A stretch of 64,000 bases of DNA from an uncultured Sutterella sp. (GCA_902463725.1 CABQGK010000009.1:37719-101718), one strand, 5' to 3'; counted from the stretch's first letter, positions 52,207 to 59,942 are shown. A program made the numbers and translations. Notes: generated by a model not told the origin, from the sequence alone.

Positions 52207-54192
52207 ATGAAAATCATCTACACCGACGTGCTCGTGATCGGTGGCGGTCTTGCCGGTCTGCGTATGGCTGTTGCGGCCAAGCGCCGTGGGCATGACGCAA
52301 TCGTCCTGTCGCTCGTTCCTCCGAAGCGTAGCCACTCCAAGGCTGCTCAGGGTGGTATGCAGGCCTCTCTTGGTAACGTGATCAAGGGCATGGGTGACAA
52401 CGAAGACATCCATTTCGGCGATACCGTTCGCGGTTCCGACTGGGGTGCCGATCAGGAAGTTGTGCGTATGTTCGTGAACACCTCTCCGAAGGCAGTTCGT
52501 GAACTCGCCGCTTGGGGTGTGCCCTGGAGCCGTATCACCCCGGGTGACCGTCAGGTCATCATCAACGGTGAAAAGGTGACGATTACGGAACGTAAGGAAG
52601 CCGCTGGCCTTGTGGCTCAGCGTGACTTCGGTGGTACGAAGAAGTGGCGTACCTGCTACGTCTCCGACTGTACTGGTCACGCCATGCTCAATGCGGTGTC
52701 CGACCGCATCATTGCTGAGCAGGTGCCTGTGATCGAACGTGTCGAAGCGATGAGCCTCATTCACGACGGCAAGCGCTGCTATGGCGCGGTGGTGCGTGAC
52801 CTCATCACGGGTGAACTCATGGCCTATGTCTCCAAGGCCACGGCCATCGCCACGGGCGGTGCGGGTCGTATCTATCGTGTTACGACGAACGCCGTTATTT
52901 GTGAAGGTATCGGTTACGACCTCGCGCTCAATACGGGTGTTGCTGCGCTCGGTAACATGGAAGCTATTCAGTTCCACCCGACCGGTATCTTCCCTGCGGG
53001 CATTCTCGTGACGGAAGGCTGCCGCGGTGACGGTGGTCTGTTGCGTGACGTTGACGGCCATCGCTTCATGCCGGATGTGGAACCAGAAAAGAAAGAACTG
53101 GCTTCCCGCGACGTGGTCTCCCGTCGTATGGAAGAGCGTATCGCTCAGGGCAAGGGTGTCAAGAGCCGCTTCGGTGAGCATATTTGGCTTGACATCACGT
53201 TGCTCGGTGAAAATCACATCAAGCACAAGCTGCGCGAAGTTTATGAAATCTGCCATTACTTCATGGGTGTGGACCCGACGAAGGAATGGATCCCGGTGCG
53301 TCCGGCTCAGCACTACACCATGGGTGGTATCCGTACGCTGCCCACCGGTGAATCGCCGACGCTCAAGGGGCTCTTTGCCGCTGGTGAAGCTGCTTGCTGG
53401 GACATGCACGGCTTTAACCGCCTCGGTGGTAACTCCGTTGCTGAAACCGTGGTCGCAGGCATGATTGTGGGCGAGTACATCGCTGACTTCTGCGATAAGG
53501 CTGAAAACGCGATCGACATCCCGGCCTCTATCATCTATGACGCCGTGAATAAGGAAGCTGCGCGTATGAAGCACTTCACGACCAACGGCGGTAGCGAGAA
53601 CGCCTATGAGTTGCGCACTCGCATGCAGGACATCATGACGACCAAGATCGGTATCTTCCGTAAGGGTAAGGATATGGAAAGTGCCGTCTCCGAACTTGAA
53701 GACCTCTACAAGCGCTCCTTCAATGTTTGCGTCAAGGACGTCGTGGGCCCGAACCCCGAACTCATTTACGCTTACCGTACTCAGTCCATGTTGCGCGTCG
53801 CGCTCTCCGTGGCCTGTGGCGCTCTGAACCGTAAGGAATCTCGTGGCGCTCACTACCGTGAAGACTACAGCGTGCGTAACGACGTGGATTGGCTCAGCCG
53901 TACGCTGGCCACTTGGAAGGAAGGGGACACCCTGCCGACGTTGAGCTATCAGAAGCTCGACATCAGCAAGATGGAATTGCCCCCGGGATTCCGTGGCTAC
54001 GGCGTCAAGAACTACATCGAGAATCCGGAATCCGCCAAGCGTCAGGCTGAAGTGGATGCCATCCGCGCCAAGATGGAAGCGGAAGGCAAGGATCGCTTCG
54101 CCATTCAGGAAGCCCTCATGCCGTATCAGCACTTGCTGCCGGCTCGACTCAAGGGCAAGAACGAACGTATCGATGAACCGCTGAACGACTAA
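52207..54192 (+). CDS. frdA: Fumarate reductase flavoprotein subunit (Wolinella type)
   Basis: FrdA reduces fumarate to succinate at a covalently bound FAD. The 661-residue product follows the Wolinella succinogenes protein closely. It has the dinucleotide-binding VIGGGLAGLR, His43 in KRSHSKAAQGGMQASLG (the FAD-linked His43 of Wolinella), HPTGIFPAGILVTEGCRGDG, the active-site ASRDVVSRRM, and HYTMGGI and GGNSVAETVV. There is no signal peptide, so the site faces the cytoplasm. The antisense strand stays open in codon register, meaning TTA, CTA and TCA are avoided, a mark of strong codon bias. Ribosome binding site AGGA. frdB follows after 17 bases; no frdC lies upstream, unlike Wolinella frdCAB. 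Confidence 0.95.
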   Translation: MKIIYTDVLVIGGGLAGLRMAVAAKRRGHDAIVLSLVPPKRSHSKAAQGGMQASLGNVIKGMGDNEDIHFGDTVRGSDWGADQEVVRMFVNTSPKAVRELAAWGVPWSRITPGDRQVIINGEKVTITERKEAAGLVAQRDFGGTKKWRTCYVSDCTGHAMLNAVSDRIIAEQVPVIERVEAMSLIHDGKRCYGAVVRDLITGELMAYVSKATAIATGGAGRIYRVTTNAVICEGIGYDLALNTGVAALGNMEAIQFHPTGIFPAGILVTEGCRGDGGLLRDVDGHRFMPDVEPEKKELASRDVVSRRMEERIAQGKGVKSRFGEHIWLDITLLGENHIKHKLREVYEICHYFMGVDPTKEWIPVRPAQHYTMGGIRTLPTGESPTLKGLFAAGEAACWDMHGFNRLGGNSVAETVVAGMIVGEYIADFCDKAENAIDIPASIIYDAVNKEAARMKHFTTNGGSENAYELRTRMQDIMTTKIGIFRKGKDMESAVSELEDLYKRSFNVCVKDVVGPNPELIYAYRTQSMLRVALSVACGALNRKESRGAHYREDYSVRNDVDWLSRTLATWKEGDTLPTLSYQKLDISKMELPPGFRGYGVKNYIENPESAKRQAEVDAIRAKMEAEGKDRFAIQEALMPYQHLLPARLKGKNERIDEPLND

Positions 54193-54209
54193 TTTTGGAG
54201 CTCATGCAA

Positions 54210-55016
54210 ATGGCTGAAATTGAACAGAAGAAGCACCGCATGCTTAAGATCAGCATCCTGCGCTTCAACCCCCAGGATCCCGAGAGTGTTCCTCACATGC
54301 AGACTTACGAACTCGAGGAATCCGACTCGATGACGCTGTTCATCGCGCTCAACGAGCTTCGTGATACACAGGACCCCACGCTGCAGTTTGACTTTGTCTG
54401 CCGTGCTGGTATCTGCGGCTCTTGCGCAATGATGATCAATGGCAAGCCTGGTTTGGCCTGCCGTACGCTCACGCGTGACCTCCCGTCGGAATTCACGCTC
54501 GCCCCCTTGCCGGCCTTTGAACTGATTGGTGACCTCTCGGTTAACACTGGTAAGTGGATGCGCGATATGAGCGAGCGCATGGAAGCTTGGGTGCACATGA
54601 AGGAAGGTGAAGTCGATCTTCGCAAGAAGGAAGAACCGATGGATCCGCAGCTGGCCGAAGACATCTACGTGCTCGACCGTTGCGTCGAATGCGGTTGCTG
54701 TATCGCGGGTTGCGGTACGGTCCGCATCCGTCCGGACTTCGTCGGTGGCGTTGGTATCAACAAGATTGCCCGCTTCCGCCTTGACCCGCGCGATACGCGT
54801 AACGATGCCGACTACTATGAAGTGGTGGGTGATGAGTCTGGCGTGTTCGGTTGCATGTCGTTGCTCGCTTGCCACGACTTCTGCCCGAAGGATCTGCCGC
54901 TCAAGACGCAGATCGCCTTCATCCGTCGCAAGATGGCTGAGCAGGGTATGCGTGGGTACGACAAAGTGTTGCCGTCCCAGAAAAAAGCTATTCCCATCAA
55001 GCCTGTTCGGCAGTAA
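54210..55016 (+). CDS. frdB: Fumarate reductase iron-sulfur subunit (Wolinella type)
   Basis: FrdB carries electrons from the quinol-oxidising anchor to FrdA. The 268-residue product has the [2Fe-2S] motif CRAGICGSC with the later Cys in LACRTLTRD, the [4Fe-4S] motif CVECGCCIAGC, and the third cluster in GCMSLLACHDFCPK. It is about 28 residues longer than the Wolinella protein at the C terminus, with a Lys-rich tail. I chose the ATG at 54210 since GGAG lies 9 bases upstream; earlier in-frame ATG and TTG codons are too close. A 14-bp stem-loop follows the stop. Confidence 0.95.
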   Translation: MAEIEQKKHRMLKISILRFNPQDPESVPHMQTYELEESDSMTLFIALNELRDTQDPTLQFDFVCRAGICGSCAMMINGKPGLACRTLTRDLPSEFTLAPLPAFELIGDLSVNTGKWMRDMSERMEAWVHMKEGEVDLRKKEEPMDPQLAEDIYVLDRCVECGCCIAGCGTVRIRPDFVGGVGINKIARFRLDPRDTRNDADYYEVVGDESGVFGCMSLLACHDFCPKDLPLKTQIAFIRRKMAEQGMRGYDKVLPSQKKAIPIKPVRQ

Positions 55017-55029
55017 TATTATCTAGGCT

Positions 55030-55067
55030 GTTCTAGCTACCCCGAACCCTTTAGGGGTAGTTAGAAC
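55030..55067 (+). terminator. Stem-loop between frdB and aspA
   Basis: GTTCTAGCTACCCC (55030-55043) pairs with GGGGTAGTTAGAAC (55054-55067), 14 bp with one G-T pair. The tail GGATTATTAAA is only weakly T-rich, so partial termination or mRNA stabilisation is more likely than full stop. A second hairpin, CTAAGAGT/ACTCTTAG, follows at 55079-55109. Confidence 0.6.
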
Positions 55068-55180
55068 GGATTATTAAACTAAGAGTCAGGACCACTCTCG
55101 CACTCTTAGAAACTCTGTGGTGTCACATGCCCTAGGAACAAAGGGCGAGAACACCAACCTGTTATTTGAGGAGCATTAAC

Positions 55181-56578
55181 ATGTCTCGTATTGAAAGCGA
55201 CTTCCTTGGCGAACTTGAGATTCCGGATGACGTCTACTATGGCGTGCAGACGATGCGCGGCAAGCACAATTTCCACATCACGGAAATGCCGATGTCCCAG
55301 GAACCCTTCTTTGCGATCGCTTATGGCTATGTGAAGAAGGCCGCTGCCAAGGCCAATAAGGAATTGGGCACGATCCCCGCTGATGTCGCTGATGCTCTTA
55401 TGTGGGCCTGCGATCAGCTCATCGCTGGCAAGTACAACGACCAGTTTGTGACCGACTGGCTTCAGGGTGGTGCGGGTACCTCCACGAACATGAACGTCAA
55501 TGAAGTGATTTGCAACCTCGCTTGCGAACACCTCGGTTTGGCTAAGGGCGACAAGAAGGTCTCCCCGAACGACCATGCCAATTTCGGTCAGTCGACCAAC
55601 GACACCTATCCGACCGCTCTGCACCTTTCGCTCATCCTGCGCTCCAATGAACTGCTGAAGACCGTCGAAGCGCTGGTTGGTTCCTTCTACAAGAAGGCTG
55701 AAGAAACGAAGAACGTGCTGAAGATGGGCCGTACCCACCTGCAGGACGCCGTGCCGATGTCCTTTGGCCAGGAATTCCATGGCTGGGGTCGCACGATTGA
55801 AGATGAAATCAAGGTCATCAAGGAAGCTCAGGAACACCTCAAGGTCGTTAACCTTGGCGCTACCGCCATTGGTACGACGGTGACGGCTCACCCCGACTAT
55901 CCTGCTCTCGCTGTCAAGTACCTTGCTGAATTGACCGGTATTGACTTCAAGAACAGTGATGACCTCATTGCTGCGACGAGTGATTGCGGCTCCTATGTTG
56001 CGCTCTCCTCTGCTTGCAAGAGCTTGGCCGTTAAGCTCACGAAGGTCTGCAACGACCTGCGTCTCTTGGCTTCTGGCCCGCGTACGGGTCTCTCCGAGCT
56101 CGTTCTGCCGCAGTTGCAGCCTGGCTCCTCCATTATGCCGGGCAAGGTTAACCCCGTTATCCCAGAAGTGACCAATCAGGCTTCCTTCCTCGCTATCGGT
56201 CTCGACACGACAGTGATGCTTGCCGCCTCGGCTGGCCAGCTTGAACTGAACGTGATGGAACCGGTGATCACCTTCGCACTCTACATGCAGATGAAGGTGC
56301 TCTCCAACGCTTGCACGGCGTTGCGCGAGAAGTGTGTTGACGGCATCGTTGTGAATGCCGAACACTGCAAGGATCTCGTGATGGGTTCGCTTGGCATCGT
56401 GACGCTGCTCAAGCCGCACTTTGGCTACAAGCCCTGCGCCAACGTTGCTCGTGAAGGCTTCTTGACTGGCAAGTCGTTGCATCAGCTCGTGGTTGAAGAA
56501 AAGGGCATGATGACGCAGGCTGAATGGGACAAGACCTTCACCTATGAAAATCTCATCAATCCTAAGTTCGAAAAATAA
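55181..56578 (+). CDS. aspA: Aspartate ammonia-lyase (aspartase)
   Basis: AspA deaminates L-aspartate to fumarate and ammonia. The 465-residue product belongs to the fumarase/aspartase superfamily: GAGTSTNMNVNEV (residues about 99-111), GRTHLQDAVPMSFGQEF, and the superfamily signature GSSIMPGKVNP at about 318. The N terminus SRIESDFLGELEIPDDVYYGVQT (in part) is aspartase-like rather than fumarase-like, and the context fits. The ATG at 55181 has GAGGAG 7 bases upstream. It supplies the substrate of FrdAB, whose genes lie directly upstream. Confidence 0.93.
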   Translation: MSRIESDFLGELEIPDDVYYGVQTMRGKHNFHITEMPMSQEPFFAIAYGYVKKAAAKANKELGTIPADVADALMWACDQLIAGKYNDQFVTDWLQGGAGTSTNMNVNEVICNLACEHLGLAKGDKKVSPNDHANFGQSTNDTYPTALHLSLILRSNELLKTVEALVGSFYKKAEETKNVLKMGRTHLQDAVPMSFGQEFHGWGRTIEDEIKVIKEAQEHLKVVNLGATAIGTTVTAHPDYPALAVKYLAELTGIDFKNSDDLIAATSDCGSYVALSSACKSLAVKLTKVCNDLRLLASGPRTGLSELVLPQLQPGSSIMPGKVNPVIPEVTNQASFLAIGLDTTVMLAASAGQLELNVMEPVITFALYMQMKVLSNACTALREKCVDGIVVNAEHCKDLVMGSLGIVTLLKPHFGYKPCANVAREGFLTGKSLHQLVVEEKGMMTQAEWDKTFTYENLINPKFEK

Positions 56579-56633
56579 TAATTGAACAAGGAGAATCGGG
56601 GAGTCATCGATTTGCTCCCTGATATGAGTAAAC

Positions 56634-56716
56634 CCACCCGCGTTGTCGACCAGTAGGCGCGGGTGGTATACCAACCACAAAGAGGAATCAAAGGCTTCGG
56701 GCATTAAAGCCTTTGA
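56634..56716 (+). other. Two stem-loops between aspA and dcuA
   Basis: CCACCCGCG/CGCGGGTGG (56634-56642 and 56658-56666) and TCAAAGGCTT/AAGCCTTTGA (56688-56697 and 56707-56716) are perfect hairpins. The second stands between the purine-rich AGAGGAA (56681-56687) and the dcuA start. It may act as a structured spacer (see findings). Confidence 0.6.
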
Positions 56717-56724
56717 CCAACGCT

Positions 56725-58059
56725 ATGTCTATTCAAATCATTCTGCAATTTTTGGTCGTCCTCGTGGCGATCTTCCTCGGTGTCCGCTTGGGCGGCATCG
56801 GTATTGGCTACATCGGCGGTGCTGGTGTGCTCGTGCTCGGTCTTGGCTTTGGTATGGCTCCGGGCAATGTACCTTGGGACGTGATCCTCATCATCGCTTC
56901 GGTGATCGCTGCCATTTCCGCTATGCAGCTCGCTGGTGGTCTTGACTACTTGGTTCAGATCGCTGAAGGGATTCTTCGTCGCAACCCTAAGCAGATTAAC
57001 TATCTGGCTCCGGTCGTTACCTACGTGCTGACGCTCTTCGCTGGTACGGGTCATACTGCTTTCTCCATGATCCCTGTGATCGTTGAAGTGGCCAAGGAAC
57101 AGCACATTCGTCCGTGCGTACCGCTTTCTATCGCCGTGGTTGCTTCCCAGATCGCTATTACCGCTTCGCCGGTTTCGGCTGCTGTGATTTACATGTCCGG
57201 CGTGCTTGAAAAGTTTGGCTGGAGCTATCCGCTGCTGCTCTGCATCTGGATTGCGACGACGTTCTTGGGTTGCATGATCACCGCTTTTGTCATGACGCTC
57301 ATCAGCAACATGGATCTTGACAGCGACCCTGTGTACAAGGAACGCCTTGCTAAGGGCCTCGTTCATGCCCCGACGGCTGAACAGAAGAAGCTTCTGCCGC
57401 ATGCCAAGCTCTCCGTGCTGATCTTCTTGCTCGGTATCATCTTGGTGGTCTTCTATGCCTCCGCCATTTCCCCGGCTGTTGGTTTGATTGACCCTGTGAT
57501 CGTCAAGCGCGACGCTGCTATTTGGTCGTTCATGTTCTTGATTGCCTCGCTGATTTCGTTCTGCTGCAAGATCGATGTCTCGAAGATTGGTTCGAGCTCT
57601 GTCTTCCAGTCCGGCATGATCGCTTGCGTGTGCGTCTTTGGTGTGGCTTGGTTGGGTGACACTTTCGTGTCTGGTCACAGCGCTGAAATTAAGGAACTCG
57701 CCGCTGGTACCGTGAGTAGCTATCCTGCTCTGCTCGCCGTGGTGTTCTTCTTGGCTTCCATGCTCCTGTACTCGCAGGCTGCTACCGCTAAGGCCATTAC
57801 CCCAGCTATCGTTGCTGCACTTGGTATCTCTGCTGCCAACCCTGGCGACAGCTACATGCTTGTTGCCTCGTTCGCTGCGGTTTCCGCTCTGTTCGTTCTG
57901 CCGACCTACCCGACGCTGCTCGGTGCCGTGCAGATGGACTACACGGGTACGACCCGCATTGGTAAGTGGGTCTTCAATCACGCCTTCTTCATTCCTGGCG
58001 TGCTTGCCATCGGTACCTCCGTTGCGCTTGGCTTCGTTGCCGCTGGTCTCTTCCACTAA
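56725..58059 (+). CDS. dcuA: Anaerobic C4-dicarboxylate transporter DcuA
   Basis: Dcu carriers exchange aspartate, fumarate or malate for succinate under anaerobic conditions. The 444-residue product has 10-12 predicted helices and matches DcuA throughout: FLGVRLGGIGIGYIGGAGVL, AAISAMQLAGGLDYLVQIAE, LTLFAGTGHTAFSMIPVI, SQIAITASPVSAAVIYMSG, GVAWLGDTFVS, LYSQAATAKAI and TTRIGKWVFNHAFFIPG. The ATG at 56725 is the family start; a TTG at 56713 is less likely. The nearest ribosome binding site-like AGAGGAA is 37 bases upstream, separated by a perfect hairpin. It ends the frdAB-aspA-dcuA block. Confidence 0.94.
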   Translation: MSIQIILQFLVVLVAIFLGVRLGGIGIGYIGGAGVLVLGLGFGMAPGNVPWDVILIIASVIAAISAMQLAGGLDYLVQIAEGILRRNPKQINYLAPVVTYVLTLFAGTGHTAFSMIPVIVEVAKEQHIRPCVPLSIAVVASQIAITASPVSAAVIYMSGVLEKFGWSYPLLLCIWIATTFLGCMITAFVMTLISNMDLDSDPVYKERLAKGLVHAPTAEQKKLLPHAKLSVLIFLLGIILVVFYASAISPAVGLIDPVIVKRDAAIWSFMFLIASLISFCCKIDVSKIGSSSVFQSGMIACVCVFGVAWLGDTFVSGHSAEIKELAAGTVSSYPALLAVVFFLASMLLYSQAATAKAITPAIVAALGISAANPGDSYMLVASFAAVSALFVLPTYPTLLGAVQMDYTGTTRIGKWVFNHAFFIPGVLAIGTSVALGFVAAGLFH

Positions 58060-58072
58060 ATGGCATGAGACA

Positions 58073-58157
58073 CAGGGGTGGATATTGCCCCCCACCCCTG
58101 ATACCCTTACTGGTTAGAGTGAAAGCACTAGCATGAAATACGGCTGGTGCTTTTCTC
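58073..58157 (+). terminator. Double stem-loop with terminator after dcuA
   Basis: CAGGGGTGG/CCACCCCTG (58073-58081 and 58092-58100) is followed by AAAGCACTAGC/GCTGGTGCTTT (58122-58132 and 58143-58153, one G-T pair), then TTTTCTCGTTTTC. The second is a clear intrinsic terminator. Confidence 0.82.
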
Positions 58158-58568
58158 GTTTTCAGCCTGCGCCGAAAAACGTCGCCGTTGCCGAGAGATA
58201 CAAGGCACGTACAGCAAAGTATGACTGTACTTTGCCACTAATCGTTCAATATCAGTCACGAAAAGCCTTGTGGGAGAAGGTAAGGTGGGTCTTCTTCTGC
58301 GGAATTTTGTGAGATATATAAATGCCGAGAATCGCAACCTTTGTCTTTCGACCTCTACTCTGTAGAGCAGCGTTCGCTCAATAGGCGCGGTAGGAGATAG
58401 AGCGCGGCATGGCGCTCGTGACGGAAATGTCGAGAGATGAATGTTTGGCGCTCTTGTGCGCTAAAAAATAGGCTCAGCACCGCTTAGCACTGAGCCTACC
58501 AAGGACTGAAAATTAAGCGTTGTGGTCAGTAGGATCGACGCGCATCGACTACCACGGCAATGGGCAAC
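58158..58568. other. Non-coding spacer between the dcuA and cupin genes
   Basis: About 410 bases without a credible ORF. It holds a small perfect hairpin, GCAAAGTA/TACTTTGC (58214-58221 and 58228-58235), and the cupin terminator near its right end. I recognise no known RNA family. Confidence 0.45.
58463..58498 (-). terminator. Intrinsic terminator after the cupin gene
   Basis: TAGGCTCAG (58469-58477) pairs perfectly with CTGAGCCTA (58490-58498). On the minus strand the stem is followed by TTTTTT. Confidence 0.85.
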
Positions 58569-58943
58569 TTAGTGCCACGGAGCCTTTTCTTCAAGGATTT
58601 TTGCGTCGCCTGCAGTAAAGGTAGTGAGGCTACCAGCTTTGGTCTGGATGCAGATATAGCGGATGGCGCTATGAGCCGCGGCACGGATGGCACGATGTCC
58701 TTTGGGGTCTATGCGGAAAGCGTCACCAGCCTTAATTTCGACGACTTCACCATCGATATAGAGTTCCCCCGCTCCTTCAAGCACAATGTAGAGCTCTTCA
58801 TTGACGGTGTGAGCATGTACGAAAGGCACTGCAACACCAGCGGGTAAGGCGTTAATCGAAACTTCAGCACCCGAGAGTTTCAGTGCGTCGTGCAGTTCAA
58901 CACGTGGCGCGTTTGCGGTGTGCGTTAACAGATAATTTGACAT
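58569..58943 (-). CDS. Small cupin-domain protein
   Basis: A single-domain cupin of 124 residues. The metal-binding cupin motif 1 is visible as VHAHTVNEELYIVLEG with His, His and Glu ligands, and motif 2 as GDAFRIDPKGHRAIRAA. Small cupins bind metals and have many roles, so the function is open. The ATG at 58943 (MSNYLLTHT) has AAGGAG upstream. A palindrome like that before the neighbouring marR lies just upstream of the start, so it is probably a target of that regulator. Confidence 0.85.
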   Translation of the reverse strand: MSNYLLTHTANAPRVELHDALKLSGAEVSINALPAGVAVPFVHAHTVNEELYIVLEGAGELYIDGEVVEIKAGDAFRIDPKGHRAIRAAAHSAIRYICIQTKAGSLTTFTAGDAKILEEKAPWH

Positions 58944-58960
58944 CAGAGGATCTCCTTTAT

Positions 58961-58978
58961 TTGTTCGGCATCGAACAA
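58961..58978. promoter_or_regulatory. Candidate MarR operator before the cupin gene
   Basis: TTGTTCG-GCAT-CGAACAA has perfect 7-bp arms. Its core GTTCGGCATCGAAC (58963-58976) is 12/14 identical to the palindrome before the marR gene. Confidence 0.65.
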
Positions 58979-59014
58979 TTTTAGTAAAAAAGCGGTGGAT
59001 ACCGTTTTGTGCGA

Positions 59015-59461
59015 TTACCGCTCGCTGCAAGCATCCACCAAGCGGTTGAGCAACCCTTCAAGTTGCCCGGCTTCCTCTTCGGAGAGTACCGCCATAAATC
59101 GTGCATTGAGAATTTCTGAGACACGGAAGAACACGGGCTTAAGCGCCGTACCTTTCTCGGTCAACGCCACGGAAACGGCGCGTGCGTCGGCAACGCTAGG
59201 AACCTTGCTGACGTAGCCTAGTTTGACAAGCTTGTCGACGATCACGGAAACCGTAGACTTGGTACGTTTGGTGAGCGTAGCGAGTTCCGTGACGGTTAAG
59301 CCATCCTTTACGTAGAGCGGCGCCAAAACGTCGCCGTGGCAAGGGAGCAAATCCGTAACGCCAGCGCCTTTGAGTTCGGCGAGGATAATGCGCTCAGAAT
59401 TAGCTACGAGCCGTGAGGCATAGGATACGAAAGGACGGTGTAAGACATTTCTCTTTTTCAT
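59015..59461 (-). CDS. MarR-family transcriptional regulator
   Basis: The 148-residue product has the winged HTH pattern of MarR repressors: LTVTELATLTKRTKSTVSVIVDKLVKLGYV as the HTH (in part), then the wing with DARAVSVALTEKG, the family DxRxxxVxLTxxG motif. It should bind palindromic DNA as a dimer and release it on ligand binding. A perfect palindrome lies 14 bases before its start, which suggests self-repression, and a related one before the cupin gene downstream. The inducer is unknown. Confidence 0.88.
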   Translation of the reverse strand: MKKRNVLHRPFVSYASRLVANSERIILAELKGAGVTDLLPCHGDVLAPLYVKDGLTVTELATLTKRTKSTVSVIVDKLVKLGYVSKVPSVADARAVSVALTEKGTALKPVFFRVSEILNARFMAVLSEEEAGQLEGLLNRLVDACSER

Positions 59462-59474
59462 GGAAGTTATTATA

Positions 59475-59488
59475 GTTCGATATCGAAC
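59475..59488. promoter_or_regulatory. Candidate autoregulatory MarR operator
   Basis: GTTCGATATCGAAC is a perfect 14-bp palindrome 14 bases upstream of the marR start codon on the minus strand. Confidence 0.7.
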
Positions 59489-59618
59489 GATTACAAAAGC
59501 AGAGATGTAACAGATTGTGTTAGCAAGGGGGTGAGCCTGAGCTCAGCAGGCGCACGCAAACTCGCCGTGAGGCCGAGTGCCATGGCAGCAGAAACTTTGG
59601 GGGTATTTTTTGGGGGAG

Positions 59619-59708
59619 TGGTGCCGGGAACGGGAATCGAACCCGTACGCCGTTTAAAATGGCGGCGGATTTTAAGTCCGCTACGTCTACCAATTTCGTC
59701 ATCCCGGC
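59619..59708 (-). tRNA. tRNA-Leu, anticodon TAA
   Basis: On the minus strand a 90-base class II tRNA runs from GCCGGGATGACGAAATTGG to TCCCGGCACCA, with a long variable arm, GTTCGATTCC T-arm and encoded CCA. The anticodon stem-loop GCGGACTTAAAATCCGC gives TAA (reads UUA). It is the last gene of the cluster transcribed Gly-Cys-Gly-Leu. Confidence 0.96.
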
Positions 59709-59785
59709 ACAGCGATCAGCAGCCATTCTCTGATGATAGATAGAAAAAAAGGAACTTGCTCAAAGTTCCCCACATCAGAAAAAAC

Positions 59786-59861
59786 TGGAGCGGGAAACGA
59801 GTCTCGAACTCGCGACCTCAACCTTGGCAAGGTTGCGCTCTACCAACTGAGCTATTCCCGC
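59786..59861 (-). tRNA. tRNA-Gly, anticodon GCC (copy 1)
   Basis: A 76-base tRNA on the minus strand beginning GCGGGAATAGCTCAGTTGG and ending TTTCCCGCTCCA, with anticodon loop TTGCCAA (GCC) and encoded CCA. It is identical to the copies at 59943 and 63925. Confidence 0.97.
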
Positions 59862-59862
59862 T

Positions 59863-59936
59863 TGGAGGCGCGAGGCGGAATCGAACCGCCGTAAACGGAT
59901 TTGCAATCCGGTGCATAGCCACTTTGCTATCGCGCC
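59863..59936 (-). tRNA. tRNA-Cys, anticodon GCA
   Basis: A 74-base tRNA on the minus strand beginning GGCGCGATAGCAAAGTGG and ending TCGCGCCTCCA. The anticodon loop TTGCAAA gives GCA; the discriminator base is U, as required for cysteine identity. It sits 1 and 6 bases from the two tRNA-Gly genes. Confidence 0.96.
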
Positions 59937-59942
59937 AAAATT

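Noticed and set aside
52156..54132. 658-codon ORF on the minus strand opposite frdA, and similar ones opposite aspA and dcuA
   Set aside because: They are in codon register with the sense genes and arise from avoidance of TTA, CTA and TCA codons. The protein sequences are His/Thr/Asp-rich with no family resemblance and no ribosome binding sites.
58128..58337. 69-codon minus-strand ORF after dcuA
   Set aside because: It covers the dcuA terminator, has no clear ribosome binding site and no family resemblance.
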